DNA of 64,000 bases from Tunturibacter psychrotolerans (GTDB lineage: Bacteria; Acidobacteriota; Terriglobia; Terriglobales; Acidobacteriaceae), in assembly GCF_040359615.1 (NCBI RefSeq), contig NZ_CP132942.1, positions 744,001-808,000 of the forward strand. The letters are read 5' to 3'. The notes beneath the pieces were generated by a model that saw only the letters and a program-made list of their open reading frames with translations, did no database searches and had not been told where the DNA came from. Position 1 is the stretch's first letter. Every line of letters begins with the position of its first letter. Shown piece by piece: positions 13,037 to 21,890 of the stretch. Position numbers and translations under genes: made by a program.

Positions 13037-15277
13037 TTAAGCTTTGATTGTCAGTCGGAGCTGAGGGCGGAGAGGAACAAGAATGTTGGCGTACGCACGT
13101 ACTACGCGGTCATACAGATTCTTGACCTGCGGAGCCTTGACGCTAACGATGAAGGCGTATGGAATTGGCTCCGCATTTTCCGCAGCCTGCCCGGATTCAC
13201 GATTGTGATAGTAGATATCGAACCCAGGCTCTTTCAATGACGAACCCAAGCAACGTATGGTATTCCGCAGGCAGGGCTCCCACTTGTGGCCGTTTTCACG
13301 GAACACGTACTCAGGGGCATTGTAAAGATGCGCGGATGAGAAGAAGGTTCGTGTTTTCGGATGAGCTGGTCGTTTTCCGTTTATCGGCTTCCCGTACTTG
13401 TCTACGTGAGGACGGTATGCAACTTCTAACCCGCTTCTTGTGTACGCACCCGGATGCTCCGGATCGACTGTAGGAGCGATGACAAGAGTTCCTGTAATCC
13501 AAACTTTTCCAGGAAGAACGGCGTTTGGGAGAGGAATAGGGGCACGTAAATGTGAGCCGACGGGCAGAAGGCCCTGATAAACGACTAGTGTCTCGTCATC
13601 GTCACAGGTGATCAAACTGTTTGGGTTTTCCTCGAATCGCCCCCATCCGACTTCGGTGCGTTCATGTGCCGCTGGTTGAGCGCGGTGAATCAACAAAGCA
13701 CGTATCGACAGAGGAAGGAGGCTCTCTGCCAATTGTGCTCGCACAGAAACGGCTCCTCGTAAGGCTAAAGGAGCAGCAAAGCTGGTTCCTGTCGTCCTTT
13801 TTGCCTGGAGATCAGCTGTCAAGGCGAGGAATGGAGCTTCCGCGGATCCGCCAAAGGCGACGCCGTCCGGTTTAATAAGTCCTGGCGAGCGCCCAGGCCC
13901 CATGGAACTGTAGTCTGCACGAGACCATTTTGTTGATCTCGATGTCGCGGCTCCTACGGACAGCACGTTGACGGCATCAGCGGGAGGCTGGATGCGATGA
14001 AGCCCAAGATCTTGCTGTAGATTCCCGTCATTGCCGGCCGCAACAGTAGCGACGACGTTGCCATGCGCGAACCGCTGGTCGAGTTCAGCAGTCCACGATG
14101 TCACCTCGTAATCGTCGACTGCAAGACTTGGCCCCAAGCTGAAGTTTATGAACGGATATGTTCTGCCGGATTGATCGAGAACGCTAAGAATGCGGTCTAA
14201 CGCGTCGAGGTAGTCAAGGTCCTGGTTAGCGCCTGTACGCACATCGATCACGCGAACATGATCGACGGTACACATGGGGACAGGAAGTGGCTGCTGAGAT
14301 TCCAATGGACCGAAAAGGAGGGCTGCTGTAACCGCTAGGCCGTGCTCTTCTGCGCTTGGGACTGCGGGGCCAATGCCGGCCGGTTCGATGTAATTTACCC
14401 ATGGCGCCAACGCCGTTCGCGCCGCCAAAGGTAACCCACCATCAAATATGGCAGCGCGAAAGCTGTCATGCAAAGGCCCCTGACTAGGGAGTGGGAAGAT
14501 TTCTCCGCTTGCCATTCGAAGCACGTTTCCGGGGTTCATAGGCCTCATCGTTGGCATTGCTCGCGCCACTCTGAGAAACGTAAATTCTGCTAATTCTCTT
14601 ACGCTTCCAGTTTGAATTCTGACCGGGAGAAACGTTAGGCCCCCGACATCTCGGCGACGCGAAGTCAACACCTCGGCCTCTTGCAAGAGCGCGTACGCCA
14701 GAAATGCCTCCACAACACCCTTTCGATGGCCGTTGTGAAGGACAACCTCCAAAGTGATCATCCTCTGCTCGTCGGGTATGCTCTTGAGCTTACTCACGGG
14801 GTCCAAAGCCGCGAAGTCCTCGATATGTGCAAGAGTTGGTCCCGCAAAGCTCCCGGGTGATTTCGAGAGAATCTGCCGTTCCCAGTTTTGAAACGACTGT
14901 CGCGTTCCAGCTACGAAGATCTCCTCCGTAAGAGCCTTCTGTGGAGGATCTTTGATTCCCCATTTTTCTGGACTGATGAGTCGTGAACGGCTTCCGAGTG
15001 ACTCCAGCCCGACTGCTCTTAGGATGCCTTCTGGGAAATCACTTTTTGAGGTGTAGCGTGGATGCATCGTTACAACCCCGACGACGTTGCCGTTAGGAGT
15101 AGCGGCATCGGGGATCGCGGCGAATGAACGTGCGGCTGTGTTCAGGCGAGTGGAGATGCGGGCGCGAGCGGTTTCGAGCGTATACGGCGGTTCTTTGGGA
15201 CCACCACCTGAGGGTACGTCAACGACTGTAGTAAGCTTTTCGCCTTGACCTAATAGAAAATTCTCTTCACGTGCCAT
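13037..15277 (-). CDS. ietS: Subtilisin-like serine protease, IetS-type defence protein
   Basis: This 746-residue protein has a long N-terminal region (~1-265) without a signal peptide, so it should be cytoplasmic. The S8 peptidase domain shows Asp279 (AAIFDGGLP), His312 (EEHGLAVTAA), oxyanion Asn416 (AAGNDG) and the nucleophile Ser499 (TGTSFAAPLA). A beta-rich C-terminal region (~560-746) ends the chain. The gene follows an AAA-ATPase gene by 15 nt. This ATPase-subtilase pair is the layout of the IetAS anti-phage system reported by Gao et al. 2020. The intact triad suggests activity. The target is unknown; abortive proteolysis after ATPase sensing is a model, not shown here. Confidence 0.9.
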   Translation of the reverse strand: MAREENFLLGQGEKLTTVVDVPSGGGPKEPPYTLETARARISTRLNTAARSFAAIPDAATPNGNVVGVVTMHPRYTSKSDFPEGILRAVGLESLGSRSRLISPEKWGIKDPPQKALTEEIFVAGTRQSFQNWERQILSKSPGSFAGPTLAHIEDFAALDPVSKLKSIPDEQRMITLEVVLHNGHRKGVVEAFLAYALLQEAEVLTSRRRDVGGLTFLPVRIQTGSVRELAEFTFLRVARAMPTMRPMNPGNVLRMASGEIFPLPSQGPLHDSFRAAIFDGGLPLAARTALAPWVNYIEPAGIGPAVPSAEEHGLAVTAALLFGPLESQQPLPVPMCTVDHVRVIDVRTGANQDLDYLDALDRILSVLDQSGRTYPFINFSLGPSLAVDDYEVTSWTAELDQRFAHGNVVATVAAGNDGNLQQDLGLHRIQPPADAVNVLSVGAATSRSTKWSRADYSSMGPGRSPGLIKPDGVAFGGSAEAPFLALTADLQAKRTTGTSFAAPLALRGAVSVRAQLAESLLPLSIRALLIHRAQPAAHERTEVGWGRFEENPNSLITCDDDETLVVYQGLLPVGSHLRAPIPLPNAVLPGKVWITGTLVIAPTVDPEHPGAYTRSGLEVAYRPHVDKYGKPINGKRPAHPKTRTFFSSAHLYNAPEYVFRENGHKWEPCLRNTIRCLGSSLKEPGFDIYYHNRESGQAAENAEPIPYAFIVSVKAPQVKNLYDRVVRAYANILVPLRPQLRLTIKA

Positions 15278-15292
15278 ATCGTCTCCGCCGTG

Positions 15293-16414
15293 CTATTTAG
15301 CTCCAATATCCCTCTTACGAAGTGTGTCCCTCGCCAACCCCGTTGCGGCTGAGATGGCTCTCTGTGAAAACCCCTGATCAGCAAAAGCTCTGGCTAACTC
15401 CAGCTTTTTTGCTTTCGGAACCAGAGACATCGTGTCCTGTGACATCGCTTGCAGCGTCTGGAGCAAGCTTTGATCCGCCAGAACGGCAGTTCTCCTTGCA
15501 AGGTTGACTCTGCGAATTACCTCTGCAAAGGATTCTCCTTGCAGCATAGAAGCCAATACTGGCAATAGTTCGCGAACTTCAGGCGTCGCATCCGACAATT
15601 CCAAATTAGCTGCTAGCAGTTCTGAAACCTCTTCCAGGGTGGGAAGCGGGAACCTAACTACTCGGTCGAATCTTCGCCAAACGGCCGAATCCAGGAGTTC
15701 TGGATGATTTGTCGCGGCTATCAGGAGACCGTCTGCCGGCCAGTCATCTATCTCTTGCAAGAGCACTGTCACCAAACGCTTCAGCTCTCCTATCTCTCCT
15801 GAGTCGTCGCGTCGCTTAGCGATTGCGTCGAACTCGTCGAGAAGCAGAACCGATGGACCCCTGCGTGCGTAGTCGAGCACCACACGAATGTTGCTGCCCG
15901 TTCTTCCCAAATAGCTACTCATCACTGCGGAGAGATCCAACGTCAGTAGTGGCCGTCCCAATTGGAGTGCAATCCATTTCGCAGCCAGGGTTTTTCCAAC
16001 ACCCGGGGGCCCAACGAAAAGCATGGAACGAGTCGGAACAAGTCCTTTCGCTAGCAGCTCGCTTGATCTTCGCCGTTCCTCGAAAATAGGTTCGATCTCG
16101 TTCGCGACCACTGAAGCCCAAATCGGCTTCGTCTTAATCTCTGGACTGACTTCGCGCCGGAGGAGCTCAAGGCGGCTGTCCGTGTCTACTGGGATTGGCT
16201 GTGACGTGAGAGAACGAGTCACCCCGGCCGGAGTAGCATCAAAAATCGGCTTTGCCAACTCGGCAAGGTCCGGTCTGCGTTTCAACACTCTTCGCAATAC
16301 TCGCTTGGAAAAGGCTGCAACATCGGCCGTTTTTTCATCCATCGCCAAACGTGCCAACTGGACGAAATCTTTTTCAACATCAAAAACGTCGTCCATCGTT
16401 TTGCTCTGATTCAT
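15293..16414 (-). CDS. ietA: AAA+ ATPase, IetA-type defence protein
   Basis: This has 373 residues. An N-terminal helical region (~1-110) precedes one AAA+ module with Walker A GPPGVGKT (~135-142), Walker B LLLDEFDAIAK (~191-200), sensor ATNHPELLD (~235) and an arginine-finger region VWRRFDRVV (~245). The C-terminal ~30 residues (GFSQRAISAATGLARDTLRK) look like a helix-turn-helix of the resolvase type. The FtsH/spastin-like AAA core probably remodels or senses a phage component and controls the downstream protease, transcribed in the same unit with a 15-nt gap. The ATPase call is firm; the defence role is from the family pair. Confidence 0.9.
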   Translation of the reverse strand: MNQSKTMDDVFDVEKDFVQLARLAMDEKTADVAAFSKRVLRRVLKRRPDLAELAKPIFDATPAGVTRSLTSQPIPVDTDSRLELLRREVSPEIKTKPIWASVVANEIEPIFEERRRSSELLAKGLVPTRSMLFVGPPGVGKTLAAKWIALQLGRPLLTLDLSAVMSSYLGRTGSNIRVVLDYARRGPSVLLLDEFDAIAKRRDDSGEIGELKRLVTVLLQEIDDWPADGLLIAATNHPELLDSAVWRRFDRVVRFPLPTLEEVSELLAANLELSDATPEVRELLPVLASMLQGESFAEVIRRVNLARRTAVLADQSLLQTLQAMSQDTMSLVPKAKKLELARAFADQGFSQRAISAATGLARDTLRKRDIGAK

Positions 16415-16560
16415 ATGGTAGATATCTCATGAATGGACTAGTTAAGTCAAATGTGCAAAATATCGTCCATTTATTCCCAGGGCTAAGAACTTCTCTGCGG
16501 GTCAGGTGGAACTACGGAGATGCCTTGAGGTGGGTACTGCGTAGAGAATCGATTATGCTA

Positions 16561-16597
16561 CCTGTACTACATCAACGTGTGGTATATGTATTACAGG
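16561..16597. promoter_or_regulatory. Inverted repeat between ietA and the HTH gene
   Basis: CCTGTACTAC (16561-16570) and GTATTACAGG (16588-16597) form a 10-bp inverted repeat with one mismatch and a 17-bp spacer containing GGTATAT. It lies 34 bp before the HTH protein start, in the divergent gap with ietA, so it is a likely operator for the HTH protein. Confidence 0.5.
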
Positions 16598-16630
16598 CAG
16601 TACCCCGATAACATCCAAGGAGAAACTCAA

Positions 16631-16963
16631 ATGGCAAGCAAGGCTCAAATAATCGTAAAAAAAATAACAACACTTCTCGATAGCCTCGTCGCGGAACTCG
16701 AAGTCGACACCCCCACCACCACCGGCGACATTTACCGCATCAGCCCCGGAGGCCCACTTAACGAACGTGGTGTTGCGGAACTCAAAAGGCTCTTCGAGGA
16801 AGGGGTTTCGAGTGCGGAGATTGCATTAAGGATGGACATAAGCCTGTCCGGCGTGGCGAAAAGGCGCAGCCTGTGGGGGCAAGGCAAGCCCTTGAAGGCC
16901 GCGTTCCGATACGGGCAAGCGGATAACGAAGGCCAGAATGAGAAAGGCAAATCGACAGAATGA
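16631..16963 (+). CDS. Small helix-turn-helix protein between the two defence systems
   Basis: An ATG at 16631, with AAGGAG 7 nt upstream, gives 110 residues. After a helical N-terminus (AQIIVKKITTLLDSLVAELE), residues ~48-80 form a clear HTH (LNERGVAELKRLFEEGVSSA, then EIALRMDISLSGVAKRR), similar to resolvase/Hin-type or MerR-like readers. The C-terminus is polar. It is the first gene of a two-gene unit, divergent from ietA and convergent with brxL. It is a plausible local repressor for one or both defence operons. That role is inferred from position. Confidence 0.65.
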   Translation: MASKAQIIVKKITTLLDSLVAELEVDTPTTTGDIYRISPGGPLNERGVAELKRLFEEGVSSAEIALRMDISLSGVAKRRSLWGQGKPLKAAFRYGQADNEGQNEKGKSTE

Positions 16964-17232
16964 AACGCATATGGACCACACCTGAAGGCATCAAGGAGTT
17001 CACGCTGCTCATGGAGGGGGAACGTATCTCTTGGACAAGGAAGACGCCGCAACTCAGGCGGGATATGACAATCTACCCAGAGACGCTGACGCCAGAACAG
17101 CAGCGGAGGCTAAACCAGATCGAACGGGAACTGCTGGATATGGCATACCAAGCGGAAGAGGAAACCAGAACCGAAACTGTCCGTAAAGGGAAAAGATTGA
17201 ATGGACCAACGAGGGCTATGGTGGACGACTAA
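16960..17232 (+). CDS. Small charged protein coupled to the HTH gene
   Basis: This has 90 residues and starts at an ATG that overlaps the previous stop (ATGA). It is rich in charged and Gln residues. The mid-part LTPEQQRRLNQIERELLDMA is an amphipathic helix typical of short adaptor or antitoxin-like proteins, and the C-terminus is basic. No family is recognised. Its stop lies 13 nt from the brxL stop on the opposite strand, so it marks the end of the BREX operon. With the HTH partner it could form a two-gene regulator or toxin/antitoxin-like pair; this is speculative. Confidence 0.55.
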   Translation: MKRIWTTPEGIKEFTLLMEGERISWTRKTPQLRRDMTIYPETLTPEQQRRLNQIERELLDMAYQAEEETRTETVRKGKRLNGPTRAMVDD

Positions 17233-17245
17233 TGTCGGGCACTCT

Positions 17246-19396
17246 TCAGAGCTTGATATAGGTGACCTCAGCACCACGGGTCAAACGTGCTTCTTGAAGC
17301 GCCTGTTCCAAAGAGAATGTGCCACTGTCATACTTCTGAAAGATATCCAACCCACGATCAATGCTGATCTTCCAGCCGGTGTCTGTAGTGATGCTGCGAG
17401 CGTGAAAACTAGGATTGCTGTCCATTTTCCAAGAGAATGACACTGGAGAGCCCGCGAAAGCCAACTTGACCTGATTGAGCAGATCTTCTTGTTTGCTGCT
17501 GTTCTCTCGATCGGCCTGAGTCACAAGACTCACGGAAATCTCGTCTCCCTCGGGAACGAGACGATGTACCATCTCAAGAAACTCCATCAAATTCCGAATC
17601 TGGAAGAAATTTCGAATATAAGGATCACTTATCGTTATGTTCCGCGCCCCTTTTAGCTGTTCTCCGAACAAGCGTTTGTAGCTCCATCCCTTAGTATTCT
17701 CAGCCACGACGATGTGATGTGGTGTTTCAACTTCCTCTGACTGCAACTGCTTCTCTCTGTTCCCCATTGCAATCGGTGCCGCTAGGGACGACGAGAACAG
17801 CGAGCTAGATTCGATCCCGTCCTCACCTCTCACCGTAGCATCTGGCGCTTTCTTTGGTACTCTCGCGAAAGAGGGATACTGAAGCTCCTCTGGAGTGAGA
17901 ACGGTAACTTGCGAACCCGTCGACACAGACCGAAAGGCAAAGTCGTGTTGGGTAAAAGTATCGTCGATACGTAGGATGTGCTCCCGAACTCGCCTCCGTC
18001 CTTCCATTGCAAACGAGAGGAGCTCAGCACACTCGTCGGGTGTCACCTGTCCATCCGGATACAGAATCTTCATTAGTCCAGAGAAAGTCTTTTCAAAGCC
18101 GGTCTGGTCCCGCGTAGAGACCTCGGAGGCCAGTTCAAAGTGCTTCTTGTAAGCCCCCGTGAAATCCTCGGTTCGCAGATGTTTTAGCACTTCGGCGATG
18201 TAGTCAACAACAAATCCATAGCCACCTGTGAAGAGTTCGTGTCGTATCGGCGCAACTTCCCACCCAGGATTGAACGAGTGAATTCGATCAAGAAAGGCCG
18301 AATCGATGTACTTGTCGGGCAACGGATCGAAGAAGTGCGAGTGCTTAAGCATATAGGGCACCGATTTCTGGGTGTTTCCCATGAACACCATTGAAGCCTC
18401 GGCGGTCAGTTGCTCGATCCCCCTAGAGAATGTCCGATTCGCCATGTAATTCTTCATGATATCTACGAGCGTTTTGTCTACCTTCTTGTCTTTACCAGCG
18501 AATTCATCGAAGCACACGCAATCCCAGAAGCCTACCAGCCCTATCTTTCCGCTTGCATTGCTGACGAACAGCTTGGGCGCCGTTACCTCAGAACCGGATA
18601 TAAGCATGCCGTGCGGGGAGAACTCAGCATAGATATGTGACTTCCCTGTTCCTTTTGGTCCAAGCTCAAGGAGATTGTAGTTTCTCTCACAGAACGGGAC
18701 CAAGCGGATTAGCGTAAGGAATTTTGCTCGCCGACTAAACATGTCTGGATTGAAGCCGATGCTTTGCATCAATGCGTCCATCCACTCCTCAGTTGTGAAC
18801 TGAGCACGCGCTTTGAGAAATGCCTCCTGGTCAACATTGGCAACCTGAATTGGCTTCAGTGTGTCGATCTGCCACGGACTGATCTTTTGATCATCCGCGA
18901 TTTCGTAGGTGACGTCCGCGATGCACCAGATGCCTCCGACTAGCAGTTTGGGGAATCTACGGACGAAGTCAGCCGAGACGGGAACAGCCTTAAGGCCAAG
19001 ATTTGTGAAAGCCGCTTCATAAAAACCGCCCTTCTCATTGAGCTCGACGGTCAACTTATCGATGACCTTGTGACTTCCTCGCTCCTTGATTGTCGATTTG
19101 ACCAGTTCGGCTTGATTGCGGTGGACGTAGTGCTTTGCGAGGATTCGCTGCACAGATTCCAAACCGGACTGTATTACATCTTCGTTGTCTGTGGCGCAAT
19201 GCTGGCCTAGCAAATACTCCAGAACATACGTTGGCACAACGGCGTTTTGCTTGAGCCCGTGTGTCAGATCTTTGCGGACAACAAGCCCTGGGAAATGGGC
19301 CAGAATCTTCTTGTCAAGCGCACTTGCTACTCGCGGCTCCGCACCGGCGGGCTTTGCCTCAACTCGAACTTGGGTGTCAGAATTCATCGAAGTCAC
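17246..19396 (-). CDS. brxL: BREX BrxL-type ATPase with a C-terminal MIT_C-like domain
   Basis: This has 716 residues (GTG at 19396, or ATG at 19387; both overlap pglZ). The N-terminal BrxL region opens LDKKILAHFPGLVVRKDLT. The ATPase core has Walker A LGPKGTGKSHIYAEF (~243-257) and Walker-B-like DCVCFDEFAGKDKK. The usual BrxL C-terminus is Lon-protease-like. Here, after a linker (~500-565), the last ~150 residues read SYKRLFGEQLKGARNITISD, then PYIRNFFQIRN and GWKISIDRGLDIFQKY. These match the MIT C-terminal (PLD-fold) domain of MITD1-type proteins. BrxL is a phage-defence ATPase of type 1 BREX. The domain swap is the unusual point. Confidence 0.92.
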   Translation of the reverse strand: MTSMNSDTQVRVEAKPAGAEPRVASALDKKILAHFPGLVVRKDLTHGLKQNAVVPTYVLEYLLGQHCATDNEDVIQSGLESVQRILAKHYVHRNQAELVKSTIKERGSHKVIDKLTVELNEKGGFYEAAFTNLGLKAVPVSADFVRRFPKLLVGGIWCIADVTYEIADDQKISPWQIDTLKPIQVANVDQEAFLKARAQFTTEEWMDALMQSIGFNPDMFSRRAKFLTLIRLVPFCERNYNLLELGPKGTGKSHIYAEFSPHGMLISGSEVTAPKLFVSNASGKIGLVGFWDCVCFDEFAGKDKKVDKTLVDIMKNYMANRTFSRGIEQLTAEASMVFMGNTQKSVPYMLKHSHFFDPLPDKYIDSAFLDRIHSFNPGWEVAPIRHELFTGGYGFVVDYIAEVLKHLRTEDFTGAYKKHFELASEVSTRDQTGFEKTFSGLMKILYPDGQVTPDECAELLSFAMEGRRRVREHILRIDDTFTQHDFAFRSVSTGSQVTVLTPEELQYPSFARVPKKAPDATVRGEDGIESSSLFSSSLAAPIAMGNREKQLQSEEVETPHHIVVAENTKGWSYKRLFGEQLKGARNITISDPYIRNFFQIRNLMEFLEMVHRLVPEGDEISVSLVTQADRENSSKQEDLLNQVKLAFAGSPVSFSWKMDSNPSFHARSITTDTGWKISIDRGLDIFQKYDSGTFSLEQALQEARLTRGAEVTYIKL

Positions 19397-21878
19397 TCGC
19401 GAACGGCTTTTGCAGTTTCAGTTTATGCGATCTGTAACGGACTACCTGATTTGTTCCAAGAACGGTCTCCTCCAGGCGAAGGAAGACATCTTGACCATTG
19501 AACGCGTCAGCTGATCGAGACAGGGTCAGCAAGAACGCCGATTCACGGTTTCTTGCTTCGTCGCTTTGTGAGTCAAACGTATGGGTCTTGATTTCCGAGA
19601 GGATCGTATCGTCCTTCGAGTACAGCCCGATCCTGAGTGTACGTGGCAGAACCTTGTCGACGGCTGGCTGATCCTGAAACAGACCAAGTGAAACCTGGCC
19701 GGTCGTGATCTTCGCGGGTACACGGGTGAACTCAACTTCAACCTTCACCGTGTCGTTGCTTCTCGCCTTATGGATCTTGACGACGGGAACGACGACCTCC
19801 TGAAGGCTGATCCCTCCATGAACATATCGCTTTCCTGAACCCTGAAGTGGCATTCTGCAGAGAGATAGTGGAAACGCAGCAGCCCAATCACCAGCCAACC
19901 CCAAGGCTGCGGCCTCGAGGATCTTCACACTTGGTCCCGGCTGTATTCCTCTTCCGATCGCAAATCGTCGATTCTTGTATGTCCAGATTTCAGCCTGCGG
20001 AAGCGCGGTCATATCGCCCTCGTGCAAGTCATCCTGCTGAAAAAGAAAGCCATGATCGGCGGTCAGAATCATATTGCTGCCATTGATGTTGGCCACCTTC
20101 TTGATGATCTGTTCGAGTTCATTGAACGCCTGCTCAACCGAATCAAAGGTTTTCGCTTCTGTCCTAGGGTCATCTCCTATGTTGTCGATCACGTTGTGGA
20201 AGATGTAGATAGCTTCATGGTCGCGCATTAGCGCTCGTCCATCAGTCTTGCTATTCATCTCCAGAAAGGCTTCAGCCTGCACAGCGACTGCCTTCCCGCT
20301 GCAGGCGGTCTTCAGAATTTCGGATCGATTGGTCGTGCCAGCTGCACTCTTTTCATCTACAGTCGCATTTCCTGTCTCCGGACTGATTCCCCAACGAGAT
20401 CCCGGCAGCAGTGACGCCATGCCGAGCTGCGTATACGAGGGGAGCGAGCCCCACAAGGCGCTCACCTCGGTAGTCCACCGGTTCTCCAATTGGAGGCGAG
20501 CGGCGAAATCAGCCGCGGCCTCGTACCTAAGTGCATCGGAGACTATAACGAATACCTTCTGCCCGCGAATCAAGAAGGGCCTTACGTATTGCTCAAAGAA
20601 CTGCCGCTGAGCAGGCAGGTCACCGCATTCCCATTTACTCAACCTCCCCACTTGATCGCTCCAGCGATCAGACAAGGGCAAGAGGAAGTTGTTCAGGTAC
20701 GAACGTTCGACCCAAGTGCTGATGCCGGCCATCAAATTCGTCTGACCATACTGACGCAGGTTGAACACACAGAGCCTGTAGGCCCGGTCCAACTTCCACC
20801 AACTCGTCGTATAGCGGCTCACACCCGCCTCAATCGAATCGACCATGAGTTCGACACCGGCCAGCAGTTCCCGCAACTCAACCGCATATTCAAGGGCAAG
20901 ATAGCCTGGCTTGTGTTCGGCGTACCAGAAGGAGCTGCGGCGCCGCCTGATGTCCTCGATCAGATCCATGCCTGGTCTGCCCGCTTCGAAGGCCTTACAC
21001 AGGCGGTGCAACGTATACCGTTCGAAGAGTTCAAACGTATCTGAATCGGCGACGGTAGCTGTGTCCTGCAGACCATTGAGCGTCTCTTCGACTTGGAGGT
21101 CTTTCTCCATCAGACCTGACCACGCGCGGTAAGACCCGCCGTGCGCCTGACTATCCTTCCAGTGTTGCAGGAAGACGCGCGAATGCGGGTGCAGTGTGAC
21201 TTGACGGTCCAGTGGATTTGCTCCGCGGAACAGCGTAACCACGAAGTCCCGTAAAGATGGCGTAGCGCCGGCATAGCTGAAGCTGCGGCTCACCTCTCGC
21301 CAGAACGGAACCACTAGATTGGACGCTCCCAAGGTTTGTCCAACCGGGTCAAAGAGCCCAGCAGTTCCACCAGAGGTCAGGAAATGCATGAGTAGCGCGT
21401 CAACATCGGCGGCGACGTTGCTGCCCGCAAGCACAGCCATCATCTTCAGGCGTACTTCGCGCTCCTCGTCGTTTGTATGTAGCAGTTCCTTGAGCGCTGC
21501 TATTCGCTTCTCGCTGAGAAAGAACCGAGCGTGTTCCTGAGCAAGCTCCAGGAATGACTGCGGAAGCCCGACCTCCTGCAGGGCGAGCGATGCCTTATCT
21601 GCCTTGTACTCATATCCCTGCAGCAAAAGATCCAGCAGCCAATTGTCGCCGTCGTCGGGGCGAGGCGACGGAACGTAAACAAGAAACTTCGCACCGGGAT
21701 TTGGGTCTTTCACGATGCGAACCTTGGTGCCAAACTCATTGTTCCGAACTTCTAACTTCGTCACCGCATCACCGGCAAACGTCTGGAACACCTCCGGCCA
21801 GTCGCCGTTGGGGTCGTACCAGAAGACGATGCGGTGCCGGTCGAAGACGCGTTCCAGGCTGTCGTGAATCTGCTTCAT
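19377..21878 (-). CDS. pglZ: BREX alkaline-phosphatase-superfamily protein PglZ
   Basis: This has 833 residues, the normal length for type 1 PglZ. The alkaline-phosphatase/PglZ core shows metal-ligand Asp in VFVIVSDALRYEAA (~448) and the second site in LTADHGFLFQQDD (~605), with a His-bearing YVHGGISLQEVVVPV near ~690. PglZ is essential to BREX defence and modification; its substrate in the cell is unsettled. The gene lies 12 nt after pglX and overlaps brxL by up to 20 nt, so the three are one transcript. No truncation was seen. Confidence 0.96.
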   Translation of the reverse strand: MKQIHDSLERVFDRHRIVFWYDPNGDWPEVFQTFAGDAVTKLEVRNNEFGTKVRIVKDPNPGAKFLVYVPSPRPDDGDNWLLDLLLQGYEYKADKASLALQEVGLPQSFLELAQEHARFFLSEKRIAALKELLHTNDEEREVRLKMMAVLAGSNVAADVDALLMHFLTSGGTAGLFDPVGQTLGASNLVVPFWREVSRSFSYAGATPSLRDFVVTLFRGANPLDRQVTLHPHSRVFLQHWKDSQAHGGSYRAWSGLMEKDLQVEETLNGLQDTATVADSDTFELFERYTLHRLCKAFEAGRPGMDLIEDIRRRRSSFWYAEHKPGYLALEYAVELRELLAGVELMVDSIEAGVSRYTTSWWKLDRAYRLCVFNLRQYGQTNLMAGISTWVERSYLNNFLLPLSDRWSDQVGRLSKWECGDLPAQRQFFEQYVRPFLIRGQKVFVIVSDALRYEAAADFAARLQLENRWTTEVSALWGSLPSYTQLGMASLLPGSRWGISPETGNATVDEKSAAGTTNRSEILKTACSGKAVAVQAEAFLEMNSKTDGRALMRDHEAIYIFHNVIDNIGDDPRTEAKTFDSVEQAFNELEQIIKKVANINGSNMILTADHGFLFQQDDLHEGDMTALPQAEIWTYKNRRFAIGRGIQPGPSVKILEAAALGLAGDWAAAFPLSLCRMPLQGSGKRYVHGGISLQEVVVPVVKIHKARSNDTVKVEVEFTRVPAKITTGQVSLGLFQDQPAVDKVLPRTLRIGLYSKDDTILSEIKTHTFDSQSDEARNRESAFLLTLSRSADAFNGQDVFLRLEETVLGTNQVVRYRSHKLKLQKPFASDFDEF

Positions 21879-21890
21879 TCTCAGGTCTCT

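Noticed and set aside
15293..16414. Chromosomal FtsH or spastin-like housekeeping ATPase
   Set aside because: There is no membrane segment or protease domain, and it is paired with a subtilase gene inside the element.
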